Numbered from the stretch's first letter, positions 17,031 to 25,044 are shown. The stretch is DNA of 64,000 nucleotides from Bacteroidaceae bacterium (GCA_017469525.1 JAFUGG010000027.1:1-64000); one strand, 5' to 3'. Numbers and translations: made by a program. Notes: generated from the sequence alone by a model not told the origin.

Positions 17031-17077
17031 GGTCACGCGAGGTCACTTTTGTCTCAAAAAGGTCACTTGAAGGTCAC
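17031..17077. repeat. Four phased GGTCAC repeats at island end
   Basis: GGTCAC occurs at 17031, 17041, 17061 and 17072, that is, with spacings of 10, 20 and 11 bp, all in one orientation and within 55 bp of the 3' end of the tRNA gene. The spacing keeps the sites on one face of the helix. They could be arm-type integrase or excisionase sites of the island (inference). The rest of 16760-17030 holds nothing I can assign. Confidence 0.5.
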
Positions 17078-17090
17078 CGATAAAAGAAAA

Positions 17091-17117
17091 AGCACTTGCG
17101 AGAAACTCGTAAGTGCT
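17091..17117 (-). terminator. tRNA-Met terminator
   Basis: On the minus strand AGCACTTACGAG-TTT-CTCGCAAGTGCT forms a 12-position stem (one A/C mismatch) followed by TTTTCTTTTA. It starts 12 nt after the tRNA 3' end and fits a rho-independent terminator for the tRNA transcript. Confidence 0.75.
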
Positions 17118-17129
17118 TGATTTTCAGTG

Positions 17130-17203
17130 TGGACCAGCCAGGGCTTGAACCTGGGACCTCCAGATTATGAGTCTGTTGCTCTAACCAACTGAGCTACAAG
17201 TCC
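17130..17203 (-). tRNA. tRNA-Met (CAT), probable integration site
   Basis: The minus strand folds as a 74-nt tRNA: GGACTTG acceptor, GCTC/GAGC D-stem, an anticodon stem-loop with CTCATAA (anticodon CAT, complement of 17167-17169), and a T-arm with GGTTCAAGC. No CCA is encoded. The acceptor 3' strand reads CTGGTCC, which leaves a T6:T67 mismatch and one G:T wobble. The 3' end faces the island, as is usual when a tyrosine integrase uses a tRNA 3' end as attB, so the mismatched acceptor might be island-derived. The elongator versus initiator type is not certain; the A-T rich anticodon stem suggests elongator. Confidence 0.92.
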
Positions 17204-17303
17204 GATGATATGCTTTTCGGCTTTATCGGCTGCAAAATTAGACATTTCTTGCGAATTATGCAAATGAATGCCTGAAAAATTTGGTTTCGCAAGGAGTTTT
17301 GAG

Positions 17304-17311
17304 TAATTTTG
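17304..17311 (+). promoter_or_regulatory. Promoter -7 box of ribF
   Basis: TAATTTTG at 17304-17311 matches the Bacteroidetes -7 consensus TAnnTTTG. The first in-frame ATG of ribF is at 17321, only 9 nt later, so the mRNA should be nearly leaderless. Confidence 0.6.
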
Positions 17312-17320
17312 CACCTTGGA

Positions 17321-18214
17321 ATGAAGAAAGGTTGTGCTGTTACCATAGGCTTCTTTGACGGTGTGCATCGAGGACATCGCTTCTTGCTGCAACAATTAGA
17401 AGAGATGACATCCGACGAGGGGCTGTCGGCTGTGGCTGTGACATTCGACCGCCACCCGAAAGAGGTAGTTTCCACGGGCTTTGCTCCCTCGCTGCTTACG
17501 ACTCAGACAGAGAAGCTTTCGCTACTCTCAGATTACTTTAAGGGAGAGATTGTTGTTTTGCCTTTCACGCAGGAACTCAGCTCTCTGACAGCAAGGGAAT
17601 TCATGCAGTCAGTCCTTCGCGAGAAGCTGAATGCGGAGGTGCTGCTGATGGGATACAACCATCGGTTCGGGCATGGAGGAGGCACGATGGAGGATTACAT
17701 GAATTGGGGCAGTGAGATGGGTATCGAGGTCCGTATGGCAAAGGCGCTTGAAGGGGAAAAGGTGAGTAGCAGCAGGATAAGGAACCTTATTACCGAGGGC
17801 GATGTGGAAAAGGCCAACACTCTGCTTGGCTATCGCTATTTCATGACTGGGAGTATCGTCGAGGGCAAGCAAATCGGTCGCCAGATAGGCTTCCCAACTG
17901 CAAATCTCTCCCTTCCAAAACGGAAACTTCTGCCCGCCTGCGGCGTTTATGCCGTGGAAGTTGAAATGACCGACGGTACGAGAAGAGGCGGTATGCTTTG
18001 CATCGGACATCGGCCGACGGTGGAAGCCAACGGAGAACTGAGTATCGAGGTACATATCTTCGACTTCAAAGGCAATCTGTATGGTAAAGAAATTCGTCTG
18101 GAGTTCATCGGTAGACTGCGTGAAGAACGTCGGTTCTCTTCGCTTGAAGAACTACAGCAACAGCTCAGAAAAGATGCCGTAGCGGTTCAAAAGTTAATAG
18201 GCAATACCGTATGA
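17321..18214 (+). CDS. ribF: Bifunctional riboflavin kinase / FAD synthetase
   Basis: This 297-aa RibF converts riboflavin to FMN and then FAD. The N-terminal nucleotidyltransferase domain shows TIGFFDGVHRGH (about 8-19) and MGYNHRFGHG; the C-terminal kinase domain shows GRQIGFPTANL (about 186-196), the flavin/ATP-binding PTAN motif. I chose ATG 17321 (MKKGCAVTIGF); a TTG four codons upstream lies inside the promoter box. The stop overlaps the next gene as ATGA (18211-18214). It is the first core gene to the right of the tRNA. Confidence 0.95.
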   Translation: MKKGCAVTIGFFDGVHRGHRFLLQQLEEMTSDEGLSAVAVTFDRHPKEVVSTGFAPSLLTTQTEKLSLLSDYFKGEIVVLPFTQELSSLTAREFMQSVLREKLNAEVLLMGYNHRFGHGGGTMEDYMNWGSEMGIEVRMAKALEGEKVSSSRIRNLITEGDVEKANTLLGYRYFMTGSIVEGKQIGRQIGFPTANLSLPKRKLLPACGVYAVEVEMTDGTRRGGMLCIGHRPTVEANGELSIEVHIFDFKGNLYGKEIRLEFIGRLREERRFSSLEELQQQLRKDAVAVQKLIGNTV

Positions 18215-19377
18215 CTAATGAGGAGTTCATAGCGAAGAATAAGGATGCTGATGTGCAGACTTTGGCTCTGGGCAATCATCCGAAGGGAATCGACCTGCAT
18301 TTCTGCCTGGAACAGATTGCCGGGCTTCAGACTGTCCGAAAGAAAGTCCCTTCGATTGCACAGAAGGAAGGTATCCTCTTCCCTAGAAAACTTTCGTTGG
18401 AACAATGTAGTAGCGAGCAGACGGCCTTGTACAAGCAACAGTTGGTAGAGCGACTTTTGCCGATGAAACGGGCGAAAATGGCAGATTTGACAGGCGGGTT
18501 CGGTATTGATTTCTTCTTCCTCGCAAAGTTGTTTGATGAGGCACACTATGTTGAGCGCGAAAACTACCTGTGTTTAGTTGCCCAACATAACACGTCTAGT
18601 TTAGGATTTAGACACGTTAAGATTCACAACTCCCCGGGTGAAGAATTTCTCGATGAAATGGGCGATTTTAACTTCATTTACCTTGACCCGAGCCGTCGGG
18701 ATGCGCTAGGAAGAAAGGTCGTTGCACTGAGCGATTGCTCGCCCGATGTCGAGGCTTTGCAGGAAAAATTGCTGAGCCATGCCCCGCTTGTGATGGTGAA
18801 ACTCTCGCCGATGCTCGACATCAAGGATGCCATTCGTCGTTTGCCTGATGTGCATGAGGTGCATGTGGTGAGCGTAGATGGCGAATGCAAGGAGGTTCTG
18901 CTGGTGCTATGCAAGCAAAGGCAAGGCATTATCTATTATTGTGTAAACCTTACTGCAAGAAACCAACTTTTCCATACTGACAAGCCAAATACTGAACCCG
19001 TAATAGCTTCTCAACTGGAGAAATTCCTTTACGAACCTAATGCCTCAATCCTGAAGGCCGGAGTGCAGAATGCGCTCTGTCAAACATACGACATCAAGAA
19101 ACTTCACCCATTCAGCCATTTGTTCATTTCTGCCCATTTCATCGAAGATTTTCCCGGTCGAGCGTTCACGATAGAAGACTCTTACAGTTTCTCGAAGAAA
19201 GACATCAAGAGGCTTCAGACAGACGTTAGCCAATGTAATCTGACCGTCCGGAACTTCCCCGCCACGGTTGCCGAACTCAGGAAGCGACTCAAGCTGCGTG
19301 AAGGAGGCGATGTTTACCTTTTCGCCACGACACTCGGAGACGAATCTCACATTCTGTTACGTTGCAAGCAAATCTGA
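18211..19377 (+). CDS. Class I SAM-dependent methyltransferase, THUMP-like
   Basis: This 388-aa protein carries the SAM-binding motif ADLTGGFGID (91-100) and a catalytic-type motif YLDPSRRD (about 152-159), which resembles the DPPxx motif of N-methyltransferases acting on nucleic acids. The C-terminal quarter corresponds to the THUMP-like domain of this Bacteroidetes family, distantly related to trimethylguanosine-synthase-like enzymes. The substrate is unknown; an RNA base is a reasonable guess. Translation is coupled to ribF by a 4-bp overlap. Confidence 0.8.
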   Translation: MTNEEFIAKNKDADVQTLALGNHPKGIDLHFCLEQIAGLQTVRKKVPSIAQKEGILFPRKLSLEQCSSEQTALYKQQLVERLLPMKRAKMADLTGGFGIDFFFLAKLFDEAHYVERENYLCLVAQHNTSSLGFRHVKIHNSPGEEFLDEMGDFNFIYLDPSRRDALGRKVVALSDCSPDVEALQEKLLSHAPLVMVKLSPMLDIKDAIRRLPDVHEVHVVSVDGECKEVLLVLCKQRQGIIYYCVNLTARNQLFHTDKPNTEPVIASQLEKFLYEPNASILKAGVQNALCQTYDIKKLHPFSHLFISAHFIEDFPGRAFTIEDSYSFSKKDIKRLQTDVSQCNLTVRNFPATVAELRKRLKLREGGDVYLFATTLGDESHILLRCKQI

Positions 19378-19412
19378 CCACCCATACATTATTATATATA
19401 ATATAGACGAAC

Positions 19413-20960
19413 ATGTTAGTAAAGACATTCAGCGCCAGCGTACAGGGCCTTCAAGCATCGGCAGTTACTGTTGAGGTGAATGCCACCCGCGGCATCCGCT
19501 TCGTGCTTGTAGGCTTGCCCGATAGTGCTGTCAAAGAGAGCTACGAACGCATCACGGCGGCTATAGAGAACAGCGGCTACACGTTTCCCACCCGTGCCAT
19601 AACGATTAACATGGCACCCGCAGATGTACGAAAGGAAGGGACAGGCTTCGATTTGCCCATGGCCATTGGCATCCTGGCAACAGGCGGTCATGTGGATACT
19701 CGGACGCTGAACCGCTACATGATGGTTGGCGAGCTGAGTCTGGACGGCTCCTTGCAACCCATCAAAGGAGCGTTGCCCATCTCCATAAAGGCCCGCGAAC
19801 TGGGATTCGAAGGACTGTTCGTTCCCGAAGATAATGTACGCGAGGCTGCCGTGGTGAACAACTTGAACGTCTATGGTGCCCGCCACATAAGCCAGGTCAT
19901 CGGACACCTGAATGGCACGGAACTCATGCAACCCACCATCATCGACACCCGCGCTGAGTTCTTTTCTAGACAGAGCGTATTTGAGTTCGACTTTGCCGAC
20001 GTGAAAGGTCAGGAGCAAGTGAAGCGAGCCCTCGAGATAGCGGCGGCTGGCGGCCATAACCTGATCATGATAGGTCCTCCGGGAAGTGGCAAGTCGATGT
20101 TAGCCAAGCGTCTGCCCAGCATCTTGCCTCCCTTGTCGCTTCGCGAGAGTCTGGAGACGACGCAGATTCATTCCGTGGCAGGCAAGCTGAAGGGCAACTG
20201 CTCGCTCATAGCCCAACGCCCCTTCCGTTCGCCGCATCACACCATCTCGCAGGTGGCACTCGTCGGAGGCGGTGCCAACCCACAGCCCGGCGAGATAAGT
20301 CTGGCACACAACGGAGTACTTTTTGCCGATGAATTGCCGGAATTTCAGCGTTCCGTGCTCGAAGTCTTGCGGCAACCTCTCGAGGACCGCGTCATCAACA
20401 TCTCGCGGGCAAAGTACACCATTACCTACCCTTGCTCGTTCATGTTCATCGCCTCGATGAACCCGTGCCCATGCGGTTACTACAATCATCCTGACAAACA
20501 TTGTTGCTGCACGCCCGGCCAGATTGCAAAGTACTTGAACAAGATAAGCGGACCGCTCCTGGACCGCATCGACATCCATTGCGAGATACAGCCTGTGCCC
20601 TTTGCCCAGCTGAGCCAGATGCAGCCGGGCGAGCCGTCAGCAGCCATAAGGGAACGTGTCATCAAGGCCAGGAAGATACAGGAGGAACGCTTCAAGTCGC
20701 ACCCGGGCATCCATTGCAACGCGCAGATGACGGAGAAGATGCTCCATGAGTTTGCCGAGCCCGACAACGCTTCGATGGACATGCTGCGCATGGCGATGGA
20801 AAGGTTAAAGCTCTCAGCCCGTGCCTACAGCCGCATCTTGAAGGTCGCCCGCACCATTGCCGACCTCGAAGGTTCGGAGAAAGTCCTGTCCCAACACATC
20901 GCCGAGGCCATCGGCTATCGCAGCCTCGACCGTGGCGACTGGGCTGAGAGAGGGGTATGA
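19413..20960 (+). CDS. yifB: YifB/ComM family Mg-chelatase-like AAA+ ATPase
   Basis: This 515-aa protein has an N-terminal Lon-protease-like S5 fold (LVKTFSASVQGLQASAVTVE ...), Walker A GPPGSGKSM (about 220-228), a Walker B/sensor region (GVLFADELPEFQ) and a C-terminal Mg_chelatase domain with LSARAYSRILKVARTIADLEG. ComM promotes branch migration during natural transformation in other bacteria (established for Haemophilus and Vibrio). The last 16 codons coincide with a 44-bp direct repeat that recurs after rhuM, so the present C-terminus (AERGV) seems to come with an inserted cassette. Confidence 0.95.
   Translation: MLVKTFSASVQGLQASAVTVEVNATRGIRFVLVGLPDSAVKESYERITAAIENSGYTFPTRAITINMAPADVRKEGTGFDLPMAIGILATGGHVDTRTLNRYMMVGELSLDGSLQPIKGALPISIKARELGFEGLFVPEDNVREAAVVNNLNVYGARHISQVIGHLNGTELMQPTIIDTRAEFFSRQSVFEFDFADVKGQEQVKRALEIAAAGGHNLIMIGPPGSGKSMLAKRLPSILPPLSLRESLETTQIHSVAGKLKGNCSLIAQRPFRSPHHTISQVALVGGGANPQPGEISLAHNGVLFADELPEFQRSVLEVLRQPLEDRVINISRAKYTITYPCSFMFIASMNPCPCGYYNHPDKHCCCTPGQIAKYLNKISGPLLDRIDIHCEIQPVPFAQLSQMQPGEPSAAIRERVIKARKIQEERFKSHPGIHCNAQMTEKMLHEFAEPDNASMDMLRMAMERLKLSARAYSRILKVARTIADLEGSEKVLSQHIAEAIGYRSLDRGDWAERGV
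20908..20951 (+). repeat. 44-bp direct repeat, copy 1 (end of yifB)
   Basis: This stretch encodes IGYRSLDRGDWAER at the yifB C-terminus. It is identical over 44 bp to 22019-22062, and the period between copies is 1111 bp. After copy 1 the frame ends GV-stop. Confidence 0.95.
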
Positions 20961-20994
20961 GATAATAATGGATTAGATCCTAATATATAAAGGT

Positions 20995-21987
20995 ATGGAC
21001 GAGCAAGGAAACATAATCATTTATCAGTCGGAAGATGGCGTCATTCGACTAGATGTAAGATTAGAAGATAAAACGGTGTGGCTGACTATTGACCAAATGG
21101 CTGAGTTGTTTGGCAAGTCACGCTCTACTATCAATGAGCATATTCTTCATATTTATGAAGAAGGAGAACTTGAAGAAGACAAAACGAAGAGAAAAATCGG
21201 AATTTCCGACTTTTCTACTAAACCGACCAACTTATACAACCTTGATGTGATTATCTCTGTCGGCTATCGTGTAAAATCTATTCAAGGTACCCGTTTCCGC
21301 CAGTGGGCGACAGAACGGCTGCATGAGTATATCGTGAAAGGATTTGCACTGGATGATGAGCGGCTGAAGAATCTGGGTGGTGGTAGTTACTGGAAGGAGT
21401 TGCTTGACCGCATTCGCGATATTCGCTCTTCTGAGAAGGTGCTGTATCGGCAGGTGCTTGACCTCTATGCCACCGCAGTTGATTATGACCCTCGTTCCGA
21501 GACATCACAGATGTTCTTCAAGATTGTGCAGAACAAGTTACATTATGCAGCCCACGGGCATACCGCTGCTGAGGTTATATACGAGAGAGCTGACGCAGAC
21601 AAACCTTTTATGGGATTGACTACATTCAAGGGCGAACTGCCTTGTTTGAACGATGTGAAGATAGCCAAGAACTATCTTTCAGCCGATGAGTTGAAGATTC
21701 TGAATAACCTCGTATCCGGATATTTCGACTTTGCAGAAATCCAGGCATTGAAGCATCGCCCTATGTATATGGAAGATTATGTTCGGCAACTTGACAACAA
21801 CATCACTTCTATCGGTGAAGAACTACTCACTGATGGCGGCGTTGTCAGTCACGAAGAGGCAATGGAGAAGGCTGTGGCTGAATATCGTAAGTTTCAAGTT
21901 AAGACACTCTCGTCTGTTGAACAAGCCTATCTGGAAAGCATCAAGGGCATTGAGAAGAAAGCAAAGCGTGGCGGGAAGAAAGAATGA
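20995..21987 (+). CDS. rhuM: RhuM family protein
   Basis: This 330-aa protein matches the RhuM (virulence protein, SPI-3) family: IIIYQSEDGVIRLDVRLEDKTVWLT, then AELFGKSRSTINEHI and RFRQWATERLHEYIVKGF. The N-terminal part contains a DNA-binding-like BRO-N/HTH segment; the C-terminal part is helical. The biochemical role is not established. RhuM genes are common cargo of genomic islands and often sit near restriction genes. Here it is the only gene between two identical 44-bp repeats and is thus a recent single-gene insertion behind yifB. Its base composition is visibly more AT-rich than its neighbours. Confidence 0.88.
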   Translation: MDEQGNIIIYQSEDGVIRLDVRLEDKTVWLTIDQMAELFGKSRSTINEHILHIYEEGELEEDKTKRKIGISDFSTKPTNLYNLDVIISVGYRVKSIQGTRFRQWATERLHEYIVKGFALDDERLKNLGGGSYWKELLDRIRDIRSSEKVLYRQVLDLYATAVDYDPRSETSQMFFKIVQNKLHYAAHGHTAAEVIYERADADKPFMGLTTFKGELPCLNDVKIAKNYLSADELKILNNLVSGYFDFAEIQALKHRPMYMEDYVRQLDNNITSIGEELLTDGGVVSHEEAMEKAVAEYRKFQVKTLSSVEQAYLESIKGIEKKAKRGGKKE

Positions 21988-22018
21988 GACCAAATAACTA
22001 ACAAACGAAAAGCCTATA

Positions 22019-22062
22019 CCATCGGCTATCGCAGCCTCGACCGTGGCGACTGGGCTGAGAGA
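22019..22062 (+). repeat. 44-bp direct repeat, copy 2 (orphaned yifB 3' end)
   Basis: Identical to 20908-20951. In the yifB frame it reads on as ERRK-stop, a plausible ancestral C-terminus of yifB. It is left behind between rhuM and the AraC gene. Confidence 0.95.
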
Positions 22063-22078
22063 AGGAAATAACAAGTAC

Positions 22079-22888
22079 ATGGAAAGCATTCAGCACATCA
22101 TCATCGACGATACGCTGCGCCGGATTGGCGACGAGGCGTTCGCTTCCTACCTGTGTCATGCCTACTGCTCGGGCGGGTTCTGCACCTTTGCATACAACGG
22201 CAAGACGTTCCGCCTGCAGCAGGGCGACTGCATGATTATCCCCAGGCGGGGCGACTTGGTGAAGGACTTGCGCGAGAGCGACGACTTCCGCGTGAGCGTC
22301 ATCTACGTCACGCAGGAGTTCATCGAGGTGGCGACGCCGCAGTCGAACTACGGCATGAAGGGCCACCTGGCTCTGTTCGACAACCCCATCATGCGGCTGG
22401 ACGAGGCTCAGCAACGGCAATGTGCGCAGAACTTCGAGACCATCTGCCGCCGCCTTGCCGCGCCTCAGCACCACTTCTACCGTGAGGTGCTCGTCAATGC
22501 CGTACAGACGATGATACTGGATTTCTTTGATTTCCATGCCGAGCTCTACGGCTTCGACCGCCTCTCGACGCAGTACCACCAGCTGATGAGCCAGTTCATC
22601 GAGCTGCTGGAGCGTGGCGACTACCGCCGCAACCGCGACATCTCCTACTATGCCGACAAGCTTTGCATCACGCCGAAGTACCTTTCCGAGGTCTCGAAGA
22701 AAGTGAGCGGACTGCCTGCTGCCTACTGGATTACGCGCTACACGTCGCTCGACATCAGTCGCCTCCTGCGCGACCGTCGCCTCTCCCTCACCGACATCGC
22801 CGACCGCTTCGGCTTCTCTTCGCAGGCACACTTCAGCCGTTATGTCCAGAACAACCTCGGCGCAAAGCCCAGCGACCTGAGGGACTGA
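22079..22888 (+). CDS. AraC family transcriptional regulator
   Basis: This 269-aa regulator has an N-terminal cupin-like sensor domain (FAYNGKTFRLQQGDCMIIPRR, here given only as a landmark at about 41-60) and a C-terminal double HTH of the AraC type, with YYADKLCITPKYLSEVSKK and LSLTDIADRFGFSSQAHFSRYV. I start it at ATG 22079 (MESIQHIII), because an upstream in-frame start would read through the duplicated yifB fragment. It precedes genes for an acetyltransferase, NTF2-like protein, flavodoxin and aldo/keto reductase, a set typical of stress- or xenobiotic-response loci, so it may control them. Confidence 0.9.
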   Translation: MESIQHIIIDDTLRRIGDEAFASYLCHAYCSGGFCTFAYNGKTFRLQQGDCMIIPRRGDLVKDLRESDDFRVSVIYVTQEFIEVATPQSNYGMKGHLALFDNPIMRLDEAQQRQCAQNFETICRRLAAPQHHFYREVLVNAVQTMILDFFDFHAELYGFDRLSTQYHQLMSQFIELLERGDYRRNRDISYYADKLCITPKYLSEVSKKVSGLPAAYWITRYTSLDISRLLRDRRLSLTDIADRFGFSSQAHFSRYVQNNLGAKPSDLRD

Positions 22889-22960
22889 ACCCGACGCCAC
22901 AGCCCTACCCTGCTGACGCTCCACAGAGGGAAGCCCGACGCCCCACGTCGCGTTGGCGTG

Positions 22961-23026
22961 TCTCACATGTGAGACAAAGTTTTCTCATGAGTGAGACAAA
23001 GTTTTCTCACGTGTGAGACAAACTGG
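22961..23026. repeat. 22-bp tandem array A with palindromic core
   Basis: Three exact 22-bp periods start at 22961, 22983 and 23005. Each has a palindromic core (TCTCACATGTGAGA, TCTCATGAGTGAGA, TCTCACGTGTGAGA) followed by CAAAG or CAAAC at 22975, 22997 and 23019. Located 70 bp upstream of the acetyltransferase promoter and behind the AraC gene, it could be a set of operators, or a member of the wider 22-bp array family in this window. Confidence 0.85.
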
Positions 23027-23096
23027 CGTCTGCTGTTTCGTCGATTTTGGTAACATTCCCCGCAAATTGTGTAACAACGTTTTGCAGGGATTGCCG

Positions 23097-23104
23097 TAAC
23101 TTTG
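23097..23104 (+). promoter_or_regulatory. Promoter -7 box of the acetyltransferase gene
   Basis: TAACTTTG matches TAnnTTTG, 28 nt upstream of the ATG at 23133 and 71 nt downstream of array A. Confidence 0.65.
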
Positions 23105-23132
23105 CACCCGGAAACTTAAAAGGCATCATACC

Positions 23133-23687
23133 ATGGACATCTACGAAAGAATGAAAGCTGGAGAATGGATAGACCTCCAGACCGACAAGGACTATCAGGA
23201 GATAGCCGCAGTGAATCTCTTCAAAGCCAACGACCAATGCTGGCGCATCAACAGTTCCCTTCCCTCTGCGCCCGAGACGCGTCAGATGCTCGAAGACCTC
23301 TTCGACGGACGACTCCCCAAGTCGTCCACCATCCTGCCGCCTGTCCACATCGACCAGCCCAAAGCCATGCACATCGGCGAAAACGTGTTCATCAACCACG
23401 GGCTGGTGTGCATGTCGAACGGAGACATTACCCTCGAGGACGGCGTAATGATTGGTCCCGAGGCTGCACTCATCACCGCCAACCACGACTTCGACAACAT
23501 CCGCGTCCTGCAGTTCAAGCCCATCGTCGTGAAGAAGAACGCCTGGATTGGCTCCCGAGCCGTCATCCTGCCCGGCGTCACCATTGGCGAAGGGGCTGTG
23601 GTGGCTTCCGGAGCCGTCGTCACGAAAGACGTGCCGGCCCGCTGCATCGTGGGAGGAGTGCCCGCAAAAATAATCAAGAATCTCTAA
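23133..23687 (+). CDS. Maltose/galactoside O-acetyltransferase-like LbH protein
   Basis: This 184-aa protein starts with the Maa-type N-terminal helix ([14 protein letters not shown]) and continues with a left-handed beta-helix of hexapeptide repeats ([45 protein letters not shown], then AVVTKDVP and [10 protein letters not shown]). The catalytic His is likely in ITANHDF (about 114-120). It would transfer acetyl from acetyl-CoA to a sugar or related hydroxyl. The length is usual for the family. Confidence 0.9.
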   Translation: MDIYERMKAGEWIDLQTDKDYQEIAAVNLFKANDQCWRINSSLPSAPETRQMLEDLFDGRLPKSSTILPPVHIDQPKAMHIGENVFINHGLVCMSNGDITLEDGVMIGPEAALITANHDFDNIRVLQFKPIVVKKNAWIGSRAVILPGVTIGEGAVVASGAVVTKDVPARCIVGGVPAKIIKNL

Positions 23688-23694
23688 CCTTAAA

Positions 23695-23863
23695 GAAGTT
23701 AAAATGGAAGTAAAAGTGGAAGTAAACTCGCTTCGCTTGTGGAATTTATAAAAGGACAACACCGTGCAGGCAGGCAACTACCGAAGCTATCGTCCTGCCA
23801 GCTTGCTGGCTTTACTCCCTGTGCGTAGCGCATTACTTCCAATTTAACTCCATCTTTACCTTC
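23695..23863. repeat. About 170-bp palindromic intergenic element, copy 1
   Basis: The ends form a long imperfect inverted repeat: left GAAGTTAAAATGGAAGTAAA pairs with right CATCTTTACCTTC and TTACTTCCAATTTAACTCC. The interior contains CTCGCTTCGCT and an ACTCCCT...GCGCATTACTTCC half that recur in 24331-24501. It fills the gap between the acetyltransferase and NTF2-like genes. It looks like a MITE or other structured repeat; no coding sequence. Confidence 0.7.
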
Positions 23864-23885
23864 CTAAACTTAAACGACAAACACT

Positions 23886-24320
23886 ATGGAATTCAGAATG
23901 CAAGACCGCATAGAGCTGAAGGCATTGGTTGACCTCTATGCAACAGAGAGCGACAAGAACAATCAGGAGTGCTACGCCGAGATTTTCCGTCCCGACATCA
24001 AGCTCAACGTCTATTTCGGAGGCAAGCTCGGGATGCAGATACGCGACGTTCAGGACATGATACGGCAGTACAAAGCCTTCGGAGCAGCCAAGGTCTCGTT
24101 CCACATGAACGGGCAGCAAAACGTCGATTTCATCGACGAAAATCATGCCACGGGCATCTGCTACGCCCTCGCCACGCTGGTGACGGAGCAGGAAGGGAAG
24201 GATGTGCTGACCACCCATGCCGTCCGCTACTACGACAAGTACGTGAAGCTGGACGGCCGTTGGTGGATTGCGGAACGCGAACAGCACTTCGAGTGGTCCA
24301 CGAACCAAACATTAGGCTGA
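23886..24320 (+). CDS. SnoaL/NTF2-like family protein
   Basis: This 144-aa protein has the NTF2-like alpha+beta pattern: an N-terminal helix (DRIELKALVDLYATESDKN), a strand pair around IFRPDIKLNVYFGG and a C-terminal YYDKYVKLDGRWWIAERE. This is the SnoaL_4-like subgroup, which includes ketosteroid-isomerase-fold enzymes and binding proteins. The substrate is unknown. It sits between two copies of a palindromic intergenic element. Confidence 0.8.
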   Translation: MEFRMQDRIELKALVDLYATESDKNNQECYAEIFRPDIKLNVYFGGKLGMQIRDVQDMIRQYKAFGAAKVSFHMNGQQNVDFIDENHATGICYALATLVTEQEGKDVLTTHAVRYYDKYVKLDGRWWIAEREQHFEWSTNQTLG

Positions 24321-24330
24321 CTTAGTTCTC

Positions 24331-24501
24331 GGAAGTAAAAAAGGGAGTAAAAATGGAAGTAAACTCGCTTCGCTCGTGGAAGTTAAGTGCTACGCACAGG
24401 ACGATAGCTTTGGCATCCCCATTGTATCGTCCAGCACGCAGTGCTTTACTCCCTGCGCTGAAAGCGCATTACTTCCCATTTAACTCCCTTTTATAACTTC
24501 C
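24331..24501. repeat. About 170-bp palindromic intergenic element, copy 2
   Basis: The terminal inverted repeat is nearly perfect: left GGAAGTAAAAAAGGGAGTAA plus AAATGGAAGTAA pairs with right TTACTTCCCATTTAACTCCC plus TTTTATAACTTCC. The interior shares CTCGCTTCGCT and GCGCATTACTTCC with copy 1. Only the downstream gene start (24529) follows. No ORF inside. Confidence 0.75.
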
Positions 24502-24528
24502 GAAACATAAATAAACTAAAAAACTGAC

Positions 24529-25044
24529 ATGAAGAAGATTCTCATCGCCTACTACTCCCGTCGCGGGGAGAACTACGTCAACGGCAGCATCAAAAGCCTG
24601 CCCGTGGGCAACACGGAGGTCGTGGCGGGCAAAATAAAAGCCTTGCTCCCCGAAGCCGACGTGTTCCGGATAGACACGACCTACGCCTACTCTGAGTCCT
24701 ACATGACCTGCATCGAGGAGGCCAAGCAGGAACTTCGCGACCAGGCCCGCCCCGAGGTGAAGGACCCGCTGCCCGACATCGACCAGTACGACACCATCAT
24801 CCTGGGCTATCCCAACTGGTGGGGAACGATGCCGATGGTGTGCTACACGTTTCTCGAAATGTATGATTTCACCGGCAAAAACATCATTCCCTTCTGCACG
24901 AACGAAGGCAGCGGCATGGGCTCGTCGGAGCGTTTCATCAAGAAGCTCTGCCCCACGGCCAACGTCCTGAGCGGCACGCCCATCCACGGCGCAGAGGTTG
25001 CCCACGCCGACAACGAGGTCAGAGCCATCGTGGGCAAGGTCTGA
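24529..25044 (+). CDS. Flavodoxin-like protein
   Basis: This 171-aa protein has a flavodoxin_4-type fold: KKILIAYYSRRGENYVNG at the start with the FMN phosphate-binding loop, then VGNTEVVAGKI, IILGYPNWWGTMPM (about 89-102) and CTNEGSGMGSS for the isoalloxazine region. It would bind FMN and carry electrons or act as a quinone/nitro reductase partner. It is next to an aldo/keto reductase, a common pairing in redox-stress loci. Confidence 0.88.
   Translation: MKKILIAYYSRRGENYVNGSIKSLPVGNTEVVAGKIKALLPEADVFRIDTTYAYSESYMTCIEEAKQELRDQARPEVKDPLPDIDQYDTIILGYPNWWGTMPMVCYTFLEMYDFTGKNIIPFCTNEGSGMGSSERFIKKLCPTANVLSGTPIHGAEVAHADNEVRAIVGKV

Noticed and set aside
16771..17046. 91-codon minus-strand ORF at the island end
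   Set aside because: It starts with GTG, has no recognisable domain, no promoter box at a suitable distance, and runs through the GGTCAC cluster; most likely chance.
17309..17320. TTG start for ribF four codons upstream
   Set aside because: It overlaps the promoter -7 box; ATG 17321 gives the normal RibF N-terminus.
20952..22018. Insertion sequence between the 44-bp repeats
   Set aside because: No transposase or inverted ends; RhuM is not a transposase, and 44 bp is too long for a usual target-site duplication.
21998..22966. 322-codon minus-strand ORF
   Set aside because: Antisense to the AraC regulator, no domain.
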